Shown: piece by piece, positions 32,693 through 40,463 of the stretch | How the letters are laid out: each line of letters starts with the position of its first letter | Numbering within the stretch: the first letter of the stretch is position 1 | DNA from: Candidatus Nitrosopumilus sp. | GTDB lineage: Archaea > Thermoproteota > Nitrososphaeria > Nitrososphaerales > Nitrosopumilaceae | Length of the DNA stretch: 40,463 nucleotides | Reading direction: 5' to 3' | Assembly: GCA_029861345.1 (NCBI GenBank) | Contig: JAOTZM010000003.1 | Location: 1 to 40,463, forward strand | Position numbers and translations under genes: made by a program | Notes under the pieces: model-generated | Told to the model about the DNA's origin: nothing | Database searches by the model: none | Seen by the model: the letters and a program-made list of their open reading frames with translations, nothing else

Positions 32693-33538
32693 ATGATTGA
32701 AAAATTTGTCCAAGTGGGTTCTCATAAAATTCGTTATATTGAATCTGGTAGTAGTTCAAAAAGAGTACTTGTATTAGTTCATGGTCTTGGTGCATCTGCA
32801 GAAAGGTGGGAATATGTAATGCCCGAATTGAGCAAGAAATATCGAGTAATAGCGCCTGATCTGCTAGGATTTGGATATAGTGATAAACCCTTGCTAGATT
32901 ATACGCCACAATTTTTTGCAAAATTCCTCTCTGATTTCCTAGAAACTATTGGTATCAGCCATAGTAGTATGATTGGCTCATCCCTAGGTGGCCAAATCGT
33001 TTCAGAATATGCTATAACATATCACAAGAAAACAGAAAATATTATCTTGGTTTCACCAGCAGGAGTTATGAAATATCCTACTCCTGCTCTAGAAGCGTAT
33101 ATTGCAGCTGCACTCTATCCTAGTCGAGATAGTGCTCACAATGCTTTTCAGATGATGTCAGGTGTTGATGAGAAAATTCCATCTCACATAATAGACGATT
33201 TTATAAAAAGAATGTCACTGCCAAACGCAAAGGCGGCCTTTTTATCAACTCTCTTGGGTTTGAAAAATTCAAGTACAATTAACCATAGACTTGCTAATAT
33301 TTCGGTACCTGCTTTGGTTATTTGGGGGGAAAACGATCCTGTTATTCCGATAAAATATGCAAATGATTTTGTCACATCCTTAAAAGATTGTCAATACATT
33401 GAGATGCAAAATTGTGGTCATACACCGTACGTTGAAGATCCGAAAAGATTTGCAGATAATATACTGGATTTCTTAGATAATAGAGTACTAGTTTTGTGTA
33501 TGAAAAAATTCATGAGAAAACATAAAATCAGATTGTAA
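32693..33538 (+). CDS. alpha/beta-hydrolase
   Basis: The 281-aa cytoplasmic protein has the oxyanion motif HGLGASAERW (30-39), nucleophile S97 in GSSLGG, acid D215 in WGENDPV and H243 in NCGHTPY, the full catalytic triad of the MhpC/haloperoxidase-like family. It is 22 bp downstream of the winged-helix gene and close to the phasin-like gene; a role in PHA or ester turnover is possible, but the family covers many substrates. The last 20 residues are basic and extend beyond the usual end. Confidence 0.88.
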   Translation: MIEKFVQVGSHKIRYIESGSSSKRVLVLVHGLGASAERWEYVMPELSKKYRVIAPDLLGFGYSDKPLLDYTPQFFAKFLSDFLETIGISHSSMIGSSLGGQIVSEYAITYHKKTENIILVSPAGVMKYPTPALEAYIAAALYPSRDSAHNAFQMMSGVDEKIPSHIIDDFIKRMSLPNAKAAFLSTLLGLKNSSTINHRLANISVPALVIWGENDPVIPIKYANDFVTSLKDCQYIEMQNCGHTPYVEDPKRFADNILDFLDNRVLVLCMKKFMRKHKIRL

Positions 33539-33712
33539 GATATTTTTAGCCATAACAAATTGTGCCTGTTTTAGGCTCAGTAGACAAATTCTTTTGCAAT
33601 TATTGTTTAAGGACATAAGGAAATAATGTATTGTTTTATCTGGCAAACAATCGAAAATTGTTTAGATCAATATTAAATTAGCATATTCTAGGATAAATTT
33701 CTCCAGGTAGAT

Positions 33713-33725
33713 GTGATAAAATCAC
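33713..33725. repeat. small palindrome near the right island edge
   Basis: GTGAT-AAA-ATCAC lies 11 bp inside the right copy of the 15-bp direct repeat. It may be a binding site for the recombinase, a terminator element, or chance. Confidence 0.35.
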
Positions 33726-33735
33726 TATAAAGTTT

Positions 33736-33750
33736 ATTTAATCATCTACA
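33736..33750. other. candidate attR core (15-bp direct repeat, right copy)
   Basis: ATTTAATCATCTACA covers the stop and the last four codons (V-D-D-stop region) of the 94-aa gene on the minus strand, and equals 17384-17398. Integration into the 3' end of a gene, leaving the gene intact, is the usual habit of tyrosine recombinases. Confidence 0.55.
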
Positions 33751-34022
33751 AAGGATTCTTTTTTGAGTCCTTCTGGAAGAGTTAAATCTCCTTGAAGCAG
33801 ATTTCTCTGAAGTAACATTATAACTTCCTCAACGTCATATCCTAAATTTTCCAATTCTTTTTTAGTAGTTTTAGAAATCTTTGCGCCAATATTTTGTCCA
33901 CCTATTCTACCAAACGCAATGGCAGTAAAACGAAAGTTATTTTTATCTAAAGTAAATTTACCAGTAATTTTTGCTGCCATCTGGCTTCCGTGAATATTAT
34001 TAATGTGAACTTTGAGATCCAT
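33738..34022 (-). CDS. conserved-looking 94-aa protein
   Basis: The protein starts with a strand pattern (MDLKVHINNIHGSQMAAKITGKFTL), a central FTAIAFGRIGGQ segment and two helices. No motif identifies it. Its last codons and stop form the right-hand repeat copy, so it would be the integration target. It lies just downstream of the 132-aa gene (8-bp gap) and is probably co-transcribed. Confidence 0.65.
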   Translation of the reverse strand: MDLKVHINNIHGSQMAAKITGKFTLDKNNFRFTAIAFGRIGGQNIGAKISKTTKKELENLGYDVEEVIMLLQRNLLQGDLTLPEGLKKESFVDD

Positions 34023-34030
34023 TTTAGAAA

Positions 34031-34429
34031 CTAAATTTCAACAGCCTTGTTAATGTTATCGTCAATTAAAAAGATCCAATGCTTTTCATCTTCAACTTTG
34101 AAACCATTCATCTTAAGTGAAATTATTTGCTCATCTAAGCATTCATGTTTTATTTCACCATTTTCCTTTAGTTTAACTAATTTCCATTTGTATTTACCTT
34201 GTTGTAATTTACATACCGTAACTCCCCATTTTGCATCAGGATCAATTTTTGGCATTCCTACTAGATCAGCTATCTCTTCAATTCCAAGTTGCTTTTCTTC
34301 ACAAAATCTTTTCTTACAAACACCGCATCTCCAAACATCGACTGAGCCAATTGTTCTCTCATCTATGTTGATGTTTACCACACCATAGTAAACAGGTTGA
34401 TGCTTGCAGGTTTCAGTGTCAATACTCAA
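34031..34429 (-). CDS. 132-aa protein with a possible zinc site
   Basis: The N-terminus has C8 and H10 (TCKHQP) and later CGVCKKRFC, so one zinc could be bound by C-x-H and C-x2-C. The C-terminal half is a mixed alpha/beta domain (YKWKLVKLKENGEIKHECLDEQIISLKMNGF). The start is a TTG at 34429. It is 22 bp downstream of the TrmB-like gene and co-directional. Confidence 0.6.
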   Translation of the reverse strand: MSIDTETCKHQPVYYGVVNINIDERTIGSVDVWRCGVCKKRFCEEKQLGIEEIADLVGMPKIDPDAKWGVTVCKLQQGKYKWKLVKLKENGEIKHECLDEQIISLKMNGFKVEDEKHWIFLIDDNINKAVEI

Positions 34430-34451
34430 CGCTGTTCAACCATAAACAGTA

Positions 34452-34808
34452 TTATTTAGTTCTTGCATCATCATATGTTTTTTCTAAAATTACCCCTATA
34501 TTATCAACGATTTTGTTTCGTTTAAATTCGATATTTTCTCGTTCACACATTCTTCTATACATATTAACTGCAGTGAATCTGGGATGCATTGCCTCAAACT
34601 CGGTTTCAGAAAAATCGATGAAAGCACCCATAGTCATAAGATCATTAGCTGTTTTTTGTGCATCATCTAAAGAAATTTTTAATTTTTCTGCAATCTTTAG
34701 GTAAGACATTTTTCCATAACAGGTTACTAGCAAAAACACTTTGGCCTGGATAGGCTCTAATTTGATTTCAGAAATCAAATTATTTTCAATTATAGATAAA
34801 TCCATCAT
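34452..34808 (-). CDS. TrmB-like helix-turn-helix protein
   Basis: The 118-aa protein has the TrmB-type HTH pattern (LEPIQAKVFLLVTCYGKMSYLKIAEKLKISLDDAQKTANDLMTMGAF), followed by a helical C-terminal region likely to dimerise. No ligand domain is present. Divergent from the Hsp20-like gene across 160-185 bp of AT-rich sequence. Confidence 0.75.
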   Translation of the reverse strand: MMDLSIIENNLISEIKLEPIQAKVFLLVTCYGKMSYLKIAEKLKISLDDAQKTANDLMTMGAFIDFSETEFEAMHPRFTAVNMYRRMCERENIEFKRNKIVDNIGVILEKTYDDARTK

Positions 34809-34960
34809 TTTTAAGATAAATTACGATAAAATAAAACATGATCTATACACTTATTTTTTGACGGTTCTTTGTAGCATAATTTCTCCCCTTGTAAGTTTTA
34901 TAGATTTTTCATAATCTAACAACAGTAAAATTTTGAAAAATAGTACTCAAAACCAAAGAT

Positions 34961-34969
34961 ACTTTATAT
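34961..34969 (+). promoter_or_regulatory. TATA-like box of the Hsp20-like gene
   Basis: ACTTTATAT is centred about 28 bp before the TTG at 34994. The TTG at 34970 lies directly against the box and is therefore an unlikely start. Confidence 0.4.
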
Positions 34970-34993
34970 TTGGTAGACTCAGATTTTTACTGT

Positions 34994-35452
34994 TTGGCAA
35001 GTTATAAGGGAGCATATTCAAATGAACAATCATTAAATTTTGTAATACCTATTGTTGTAATTCTTTTTTTAGGAGTAATCTACATTATGACACAACGAGC
35101 AGATTCAGGTTTTGTGAGTTTTATCTTAATTGGTGCAGCTGCAGTAACAATGTTTTATTGGGTTAGAGTTCTAAAGAAAATAACAAAAGACCAGAAGCCA
35201 TCATACACTCAAGTAAGAGAACAAGAGACAAAGAACTGGGTTTATGACCTGATTAAAGGGAATGAGGAGTTTGTTTTTGTAGCAGAAGTGCCAGGTCCAG
35301 AAGATAAAATAGCAGTCAGACTAATAGAAGGAATTTTGTACATTCGTGGAACTGCAGGGTTTTCAAAAGAAGTTCCAATTGAAGGAGCAAATGACATGCA
35401 AATATTTGATTTTAAATACAGAAACGGAGTTTTAACGCTTAGAATAAAATAA
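34994..35452 (+). CDS. membrane-anchored Hsp20/alpha-crystallin-like protein
   Basis: Two hydrophobic segments (about 16-35 FVIPIVVILFLGVIYIM and about 43-60 FVSFILIGAAAVTMFYW in the MASYKGAY-started protein) are followed by a linker and a C-terminal domain of about 70 residues (EEFVFVAEVPGPEDKIAVRLIEGILYIRG...NGVLTLRIK). The latter is a good alpha-crystallin-type beta-sandwich, ending with the G-V-L-T-L strand. I place the start at the TTG at 34994 (152 aa) because of the TATA-like box; a longer TTG start adds eight residues. It may protect or assemble membrane proteins; no I-x-I tail motif is seen. It ends one base before top6A, convergent. Confidence 0.72.
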   Translation: MASYKGAYSNEQSLNFVIPIVVILFLGVIYIMTQRADSGFVSFILIGAAAVTMFYWVRVLKKITKDQKPSYTQVREQETKNWVYDLIKGNEEFVFVAEVPGPEDKIAVRLIEGILYIRGTAGFSKEVPIEGANDMQIFDFKYRNGVLTLRIK

Positions 35453-36559
35453 CTAGAGGCTTTTTGCTAATTCTAATTTTTGCGGCAAGTATTTGTCAGT
35501 AATATTAGTAAGACCATATTTAGAGAAAGCCTCCAATTCTGCCTTTCTTTTAATTCTCAAAAATACATCTAGTTCCTTTTTCCATATTCCATCTTGATAT
35601 CTAGGATCTTTTTGTAGATCATAACATCTCTTAATGTCAGATTCGGTCATAGGGATCGTTGGTAGTTTATATTTTTCTATGTCAGTAGCCCAAACTCCAA
35701 CCCATTTTGCATCTGGAACAGTTAATTCTCTTAGATGAGCAGCATTTGCTGAACCAGATTTGATAACCATTGCAATGTGTTCTCCATATACATCTCCATC
35801 AGTAAGGACAATTACAGGTAATCCCATCTCATCATGAAGTCTTTTTAACAAAGTTCTAGTTGAACGAGGGGCCTGTCCACCAGTATTGATGATTATAGAT
35901 TTGAATTTTTTATCAATTTGTTCTTCTACAAATCTTGTAAAAAGACCGCCCTTTTCAATAGCAATGACAATTTCAGCGCTAGTATCAACTAGTTCTGCAG
36001 TAGTCAGACTAGGCCCTATTGAATATCCATCAGGATGGTTAGATAGATTCATCGGCTTACCTTCATATCCAGGAATAGTATACTCTATATTCAAATCGCC
36101 AAAAATAGAGCTTCTCTCTTCAGGAAATATGTGAAAATCTTCTCGAGGTTTGGATGTTACAGCCTCTAAATCCACTATAATGTTATCGGATTCTGATTGG
36201 TCTTCAAATTCAATAGCAAATGCTTGAGAGGAATAATAAACATCTCTTAAAGTGGATGATTTTTTTTCTTGAGTTAATCTATTTGCAAAAAATGCGAGCC
36301 ACATTAATTGTGTAAAAGATCTAAGTTGTGAGGAATTTTTTGCACTTCGCAAAGCAGAATTATTGCCCAGAATGTATTGTCTTAGTTTTTTATCATAAAC
36401 TATATTGCTTACTGATCTACTAGGTATGGAGAATTTTGGAAATTGCCCATTATCCAAATTATCATATATTTTTGCACCATGGGTTTTAAGCATCTCAAGA
36501 ATATTTTTTTGTTTTTCTTTGGTTTTCTTGCTTAATTCTTTTGATTTACTGATTTTCAA
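35453..36559 (-). CDS. top6A: DNA topoisomerase VI subunit A (Spo11-like)
   Basis: Top6A cuts double-stranded DNA through a tyrosine and, with Top6B, relaxes supercoils and decatenates. The N-terminal winged-helix (CAP-like) domain holds the catalytic site TLRDVYYSSQ, with Y109 (second Tyr of the pair) as the likely nucleophile. The TOPRIM domain has the glutamate in IEKGG and the D-x-D in LTDGDVYGEH. The length of 368 aa is normal. It overlaps the end of top6B by 14 bp, as commonly found in archaea. Confidence 0.97.
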   Translation of the reverse strand: MKISKSKELSKKTKEKQKNILEMLKTHGAKIYDNLDNGQFPKFSIPSRSVSNIVYDKKLRQYILGNNSALRSAKNSSQLRSFTQLMWLAFFANRLTQEKKSSTLRDVYYSSQAFAIEFEDQSESDNIIVDLEAVTSKPREDFHIFPEERSSIFGDLNIEYTIPGYEGKPMNLSNHPDGYSIGPSLTTAELVDTSAEIVIAIEKGGLFTRFVEEQIDKKFKSIIINTGGQAPRSTRTLLKRLHDEMGLPVIVLTDGDVYGEHIAMVIKSGSANAAHLRELTVPDAKWVGVWATDIEKYKLPTIPMTESDIKRCYDLQKDPRYQDGIWKKELDVFLRIKRKAELEAFSKYGLTNITDKYLPQKLELAKSL

Positions 36560-38420
36560 TTTGGTTCTCCTCCTCTATTGCTTTTTTTGAATCAATTGGG
36601 ATTTCTTCTTCTAATAGTTTCTTGTAATTTGGTTCTTTTTTCTTGCCAGCAAGCTCTGTACAAAACTGAGCAATTAATGGAATATATTTTGCATAAAGAT
36701 TAGCTCTCTTCTTTGCCATTTCAGCTTGTCCTCTTTTGGACATGTATGCTGCCAATTTTCTTGACAAGTATTGTAATGCTAATCTTAGTTCTCGTTCTAT
36801 CTCTTGTCTGTCAGCAACATTTTCTTTTCCTGCTGTTTTATACGGAATTCTAGTAGAGCAAATATGAGAAACAATAATGAATGGAGGTTCACCTTTTATC
36901 TTGTATCTACCCCAATCAGTGTCATTAACTACTTTGAGGACTACATCGCTACCTTCGTCATAAAGCAATGGAATTCTATTGGCATATCTGTAAACATGTG
37001 GTCCACCAGATTTAATTTCACCACCATAAGCGATACCCATCTCAATAATGAAGGGAAATCCAGAATAAGCAGATGCTGGACGTTGAACTACTGCAGTAAA
37101 ATCTGGTTTAAAGAATTTCTTGATTCCTTTTTCTAGAGGCTCTTCCCCTAAGGGGGCAAGACAACTTGGATCAGGGGCAAGAAAATCATCAAATTTTTGT
37201 AAAGAGTCACTAAGCTGAACTAATTCTTGGTTTGTCATAGCACCCATTCGTTTTTCAGGTTTGAATCCTGCAAATTCGGCAAATTTGGTTGCAGTAGTAG
37301 GACCAACTCGTTGAAATCTTTTAGTCAAAAATGTAGTTAGAGGTTCACCTTGAACGGTATTTGTTAATTGTTTGTAATACTTACTTTCGGGATCCATATC
37401 GACTGACTTTGATTGAGAATCGCCAAAATCCCAGTAAAACAATTTTTTATTTGGCATATCAATATCTTCAATCCTAATTTTATTTAGTTTTTCAAAGTCC
37501 ATTTTTAGAAAAGATGTCAATGAAATTACTACTCGAACTTGACGCGAAAGAGATTTCCATTTTTTCTTCGCTTTTTCCATAATTGCAATGAAGCTAAGAT
37601 TTTGCTTTGATAATCCTAAATCTTTTCTAACTTTTTCAATCATCACATCGTCGATATTTGGAATTTCAAATTGAGATTCAACTATCATTCTTCGTATTCT
37701 TTCAACATCAATACCATGTGGGTGTGGTTTAATTATGGTTGGAGGTGGAGGTATTTCTTTTACGAATCTTGGATGATGGAATTTTTGTCCTTTAGGATCA
37801 TCAAAAGTTATTGACGCATAAGGAGTAATCAAAGAAGTTTCATAAACATAATCTCTAATTTTGATACCTGCTTTTGAATAATCACCTTCTAAACAAATAC
37901 TTACAGAAAGTCCTTTTTTTGAAACTTCTTTTGTAGTATGTTTCACGATTATAGGTTTATTTTTTTGAATATCCAATAACAATTCAAATGCATCTTGTGT
38001 TTTTCCATCTGTAGAACTTTTTACTATGACTGGTTTATTGGTTGTAATTTGACCATACAAAATTGCCATGGTTGCACCTAGTCCAAACATCCCTCTAGCT
38101 TGCTTGAGTCCAAATTTTGACCCATAAAGTACAGTTCCAAATGCAAGAGGGACATGTTTAGCATCTACGCCTGGACCATTATCTTTAACAGTCAAAATAT
38201 AGGATTTAGGATCTGATTTTTCAGGGTCTACAGCCTTGATGATCAAATGAACCTCTGGAAGAACTCCTTTTTGATCACATGCGTCTAATGCATTTTCAAC
38301 AAATTCTCGGACAGCAGTATAAAGAGAGCGCGTAGGATTACTAAAACCTGCTAAATCACGATTACTGTAAAAGAACTCACTAGGAGATATTTGATTAAAT
38401 TTTTCTTTAATAGAAGACAT
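36546..38420 (-). CDS. top6B: DNA topoisomerase VI subunit B
   Basis: Top6B is the GHKL ATPase that drives Top6A. ATP-binding motifs are clear: REFVENALDACD (E42, N43), VKDNGPGV, and the lid ARGMFGLGATMAILYGQ. A helix-two-turns-helix stretch (TFLTKRFQRVGPTTATKFAEFAGFKPEKRMG) and the transducer domain with HICSTRIPYKTAGKE follow. The length of 624 aa is in the upper normal range. It overlaps both the KH gene and top6A by 14 bp. Confidence 0.97.
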   Translation of the reverse strand: MSSIKEKFNQISPSEFFYSNRDLAGFSNPTRSLYTAVREFVENALDACDQKGVLPEVHLIIKAVDPEKSDPKSYILTVKDNGPGVDAKHVPLAFGTVLYGSKFGLKQARGMFGLGATMAILYGQITTNKPVIVKSSTDGKTQDAFELLLDIQKNKPIIVKHTTKEVSKKGLSVSICLEGDYSKAGIKIRDYVYETSLITPYASITFDDPKGQKFHHPRFVKEIPPPPTIIKPHPHGIDVERIRRMIVESQFEIPNIDDVMIEKVRKDLGLSKQNLSFIAIMEKAKKKWKSLSRQVRVVISLTSFLKMDFEKLNKIRIEDIDMPNKKLFYWDFGDSQSKSVDMDPESKYYKQLTNTVQGEPLTTFLTKRFQRVGPTTATKFAEFAGFKPEKRMGAMTNQELVQLSDSLQKFDDFLAPDPSCLAPLGEEPLEKGIKKFFKPDFTAVVQRPASAYSGFPFIIEMGIAYGGEIKSGGPHVYRYANRIPLLYDEGSDVVLKVVNDTDWGRYKIKGEPPFIIVSHICSTRIPYKTAGKENVADRQEIERELRLALQYLSRKLAAYMSKRGQAEMAKKRANLYAKYIPLIAQFCTELAGKKKEPNYKKLLEEEIPIDSKKAIEEENQIENQ

Positions 38421-38979
38421 CTTGATCTTCCCACAATTTTATTTTGTCTTGTTTTTCTTTTCTATTGGCAGCTTCTAATTTACTATAAACTGCACCGTGC
38501 AAACTCCCATTTGAAATAGATGATATTGCATCAACAACTAATCGTAATTTACTTGCATCTCCAATAATTGAAACAGTTTTTCCATAAACTGAGATATGAG
38601 TGCTACTAAGACTCTCGATATTTCGTCTAGATCTACCACCTTCTCCAATAATTCTCCCTTTTATCCTTTCAACATTTGCGTTAGACTTTCCCGCAAATTC
38701 TCTAAGATCTATTACATGCAATGTATTATCGTCCTTTAACAAAGTCATAGCATTTTCAGGTGAAAAACCTCTACCAATTGCTGTAACAATTTCCATTGCT
38801 TTGAATGGCTGGATCTTTTCAACATCTCCTTTAGATTTTATCAAAACCTCTCCTGTTTCACCATCAATGTCTAAAGAGACATGACATGAATTTTCAATTT
38901 TTATTTTTACGTTACCTGATTTTCCTATCAAAACAGCTATCCTATCATTTGGAATACGAATTAGTTTTTCAAAACTCAT
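38407..38979 (-). CDS. KH-domain RNA-binding protein (Pno1/Dim2-like)
   Basis: Two KH domains are visible: the first with GKSG at 19-22 (IAVLIGKSGNVKIKIE) and the second with GEGG at 112-115 (GRIIGEGGRSRRNIE). The layout and the C-terminal tail match archaeal Dim2/Pno1 homologues, which bind the 3' end of 16S rRNA during small-subunit assembly. The gene is next to rio1, whose eukaryotic counterpart acts in the same step, and overlaps it by 4 bp. Confidence 0.92.
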   Translation of the reverse strand: MSFEKLIRIPNDRIAVLIGKSGNVKIKIENSCHVSLDIDGETGEVLIKSKGDVEKIQPFKAMEIVTAIGRGFSPENAMTLLKDDNTLHVIDLREFAGKSNANVERIKGRIIGEGGRSRRNIESLSSTHISVYGKTVSIIGDASKLRLVVDAISSISNGSLHGAVYSKLEAANRKEKQDKIKLWEDQDVFY

Positions 38980-39758
38980 TTTACAATATCCTCAAATAAG
39001 GTATTTGTATCTTCAACAGGAATTCCTCTTTTATTGAAGAATCTTGTTATGTTATTAATGTCTCTTTTAAGAAATTCCTGAGTATTAGGATGTCTCAGAT
39101 CTACGGCAGAACCCAGATCAAAAACTATTAATCCATTTTCAGTTTTAAAAATATTGTACTCTGAAAAATCCCCATGTACTAGCTTTGCTTTGTTATAGAG
39201 ATCTTTGATAAGTGAAATTGCCTGTTCATAATCATCTTCATATACCTCAGAATTTAACAATAATTTTGCGGGAGAGCCATTTTGGCCTACAAAATCCATG
39301 GCCAATATGTTGTTTTTAACATATATTGGTTTAGGAACAGGAATTCCAGCATCATAACACTGAGACAAATTGCGAAATTCCTTTTTTGCCCATAGATAAA
39401 CAAGATTTTTTGTACCTCTTTTCAGTTTTGAGAATCTGGGATCCCCAAGAATATAGGGTTTACGTTTTTTAAAATTTGAAGTACTCACCAAATAAATTTT
39501 CAGTGCAACGCTGACATCTTTTTCATCAACACCCCAAAAAAGAACAGACTCTTTTCCAGCACTTACAGATCCATTAACATAAGCAATAATATGATCTGTA
39601 ATCATTTTGTAAAGAGTCATAACAGTAGGTTTGTCTAAAACTTCATTGACAACTTTTCCTTTTTTGAAACCATCTTCCAAATGTTTTCGTTTGGATTTTG
39701 AGATTAGTTTTTTATCTATTTTAGATTCTAATTTTCTACTAATTTCATCAGACATCAA
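38976..39758 (-). CDS. rio1: RIO1-type atypical serine protein kinase
   Basis: RIO kinases act in late small-ribosomal-subunit maturation. The 260-aa protein has a modified P-loop GSVSAGKESVLF (63-74; usual form STGKEA), the ATP-binding lysine K87 (ALKIY), the catalytic loop HGDFSEYN (D197, N202), and the metal-binding DLGSAVD (D214; often D-x-G-Q-A-V). Overlaps the KH gene downstream by 4 bp. An 83-bp gap separates it from the aIF2-beta/DUF424 pair upstream, so it may have its own promoter. Confidence 0.95.
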   Translation of the reverse strand: MMSDEISRKLESKIDKKLISKSKRKHLEDGFKKGKVVNEVLDKPTVMTLYKMITDHIIAYVNGSVSAGKESVLFWGVDEKDVSVALKIYLVSTSNFKKRKPYILGDPRFSKLKRGTKNLVYLWAKKEFRNLSQCYDAGIPVPKPIYVKNNILAMDFVGQNGSPAKLLLNSEVYEDDYEQAISLIKDLYNKAKLVHGDFSEYNIFKTENGLIVFDLGSAVDLRHPNTQEFLKRDINNITRFFNKRGIPVEDTNTLFEDIVK

Positions 39759-39841
39759 AGAATTTTACCCCCACTAGATAAAATGGATTTCTTTTGACAA
39801 GAAAAACAATGTATGGATTAGAAAGGAAGCACAACAACAAT

Positions 39842-40138
39842 TTACATTTTAAAAACAATTAGAAAAGGAACCCCCGAGATGGATTTAACTCCATTTTCTG
39901 AACCAATTCCAAGTTCTACTGATAGAGAAATTGTTTCTTTTCCTACCATGTTGATGATTGAAGATTTTTTTAGTAATGTTGTTGCTTCTTCTTTTTCTAC
40001 TAATTTTTCACCATAGTAGCTTTTACTGATATTCATGTTTAACTCATCTTGAATAATATTTTTCCCCAATAATTCAGCGTCACAGATATTGAGAATTATA
40101 TTTTTTTGATAATCAGTGACTCTCACCGAGAATTGCAT
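39842..40138 (-). CDS. DUF424-family archaeal protein
   Basis: The 98-aa protein has the features of DUF424: a strand-rich N-terminus (FSVRVTDYQKNIILNICDAELLGK), a YYGEKLVEKEE segment, a helix and a C-terminal strand (VPFLIVFKM). Its function is not known, but it is often encoded beside translation genes, and here it shares one base with the aIF2-beta stop (TAATG), implying co-translation. Confidence 0.8.
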   Translation of the reverse strand: MQFSVRVTDYQKNIILNICDAELLGKNIIQDELNMNISKSYYGEKLVEKEEATTLLKKSSIINMVGKETISLSVELGIGSENGVKSISGVPFLIVFKM

Positions 40139-40463
40139 TATGCATATTTACCTTTTAGAGTAGATTTTGCACCACATGCTTCACAAATTAAAAATGAGAT
40201 ACGATTTTCTTTAAGAATTTTAGTATCTGGACTTTTACATGTAGGACATTCGAGGTAATCTTTCACATAAATTTGGAACAATCTTGTAAAATCATCTGGA
40301 GCTCGTCTTCCAATAAACATCGCCTTATCACCTAGTTTTTCAGCAGGAACTGCAAACTCTTTTGACAGATACTGAAGTACTTTATCTGGATCTCTTCGAA
40401 GAACTTTTGGGAATTCTGAAAAATTACGCAAGAATGTCTTTTGGCCTTCCCACATGACGTCTA
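40138..40463 (-). CDS. translation initiation factor aIF2 subunit beta (5' end outside window)
   Basis: aIF2-beta is part of the factor that brings initiator tRNA to the ribosome. The visible part has the core domain (KTFLRNFSEFPKVLRRDPDKVLQYLSKEF), LGDKAMFIGRRA, and a C-terminal zinc ribbon of CPTC and CEAC (C-x2-C pairs). An internal ATG at 40455 gives 105 aa, but the family is about 135-140 aa and the frame stays open to the edge with Asp-Val before that Met (…DVMWEGQK), so the true start is beyond 40463. Confidence 0.93.
   Translation of the reverse strand, partial: DVMWEGQKTFLRNFSEFPKVLRRDPDKVLQYLSKEFAVPAEKLGDKAMFIGRRAPDDFTRLFQIYVKDYLECPTCKSPDTKILKENRISFLICEACGAKSTLKGKYA

Noticed and set aside
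1-40463. tRNA, rRNA and riboswitch genes
   Set aside because: Reading the intergenic stretches, I found no T-loop/anticodon pattern, rRNA segment or convincing riboswitch fold. The island does not border a tRNA.

Overview
The window is AT-rich archaeal DNA, most likely from a marine ammonia-oxidising archaeon of the Nitrosopumilus type (Thaumarchaeota/Nitrososphaerota). The evidence is the gene set: RadA, S30e, Nop5 plus fibrillarin, a TFE-beta/RPC34-like factor with four conserved cysteines, topoisomerase VI, Rio1, a KH protein and aIF2-beta. Other lineage signs are secreted proteins with the W-I-K-x-x-A-G-x-W repeat, small Zn-ribbon proteins, many TTG/GTG starts, and TATA-like boxes about 25-30 bp before start codons (leaderless style). 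I saw no rRNA, tRNA or CRISPR.

Positions 1-17365 are dense conserved chromosome. A minus-strand block holds radA (own promoter), S30e, a radical SAM enzyme and pyrD-pyrK. Then come nop5-fibrillarin, RNase HII, Trm1, an FtsJ-type rRNA methyltransferase coupled to TFE-beta, an OLD-like ATPase, a tandem-Ig surface protein, apt-mtnP (purine/methylthioadenosine salvage) and a CBS-pair protein.

Positions 17366-33750 look accessory. A tyrosine recombinase starts 14 bp inside a 15-bp sequence (ATTTAATCATCTACA, 17384-17398) that recurs exactly at 33736-33750, where it covers the stop codon of a gene outside the region. I read this as a 16.4-kb integrated element or genomic island. Its cargo includes winged-helix regulators, a membrane-anchored SNase-Excalibur nuclease, a GC-rich Asn-repeat surface protein, a secreted esterase and a PsbP-like/multi-TM protein. 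It also has an HNH nuclease, a compact RHH / 84-aa / zinc-finger operon, a phasin-like protein with a divergent regulator and hydrolase, several tiny ORFs, and a nearly gene-free stretch at 31086-31656 with a decayed ORF.

Positions 33751-40463 return to conserved chromosome: two small conserved proteins, a TrmB-like regulator, a membrane-anchored Hsp20-like protein, and a minus-strand information-processing cluster. In transcription order the cluster is aIF2-beta, DUF424, rio1, the KH protein, top6B and top6A; the first pair and the last four overlap, with an 83-bp gap between them.
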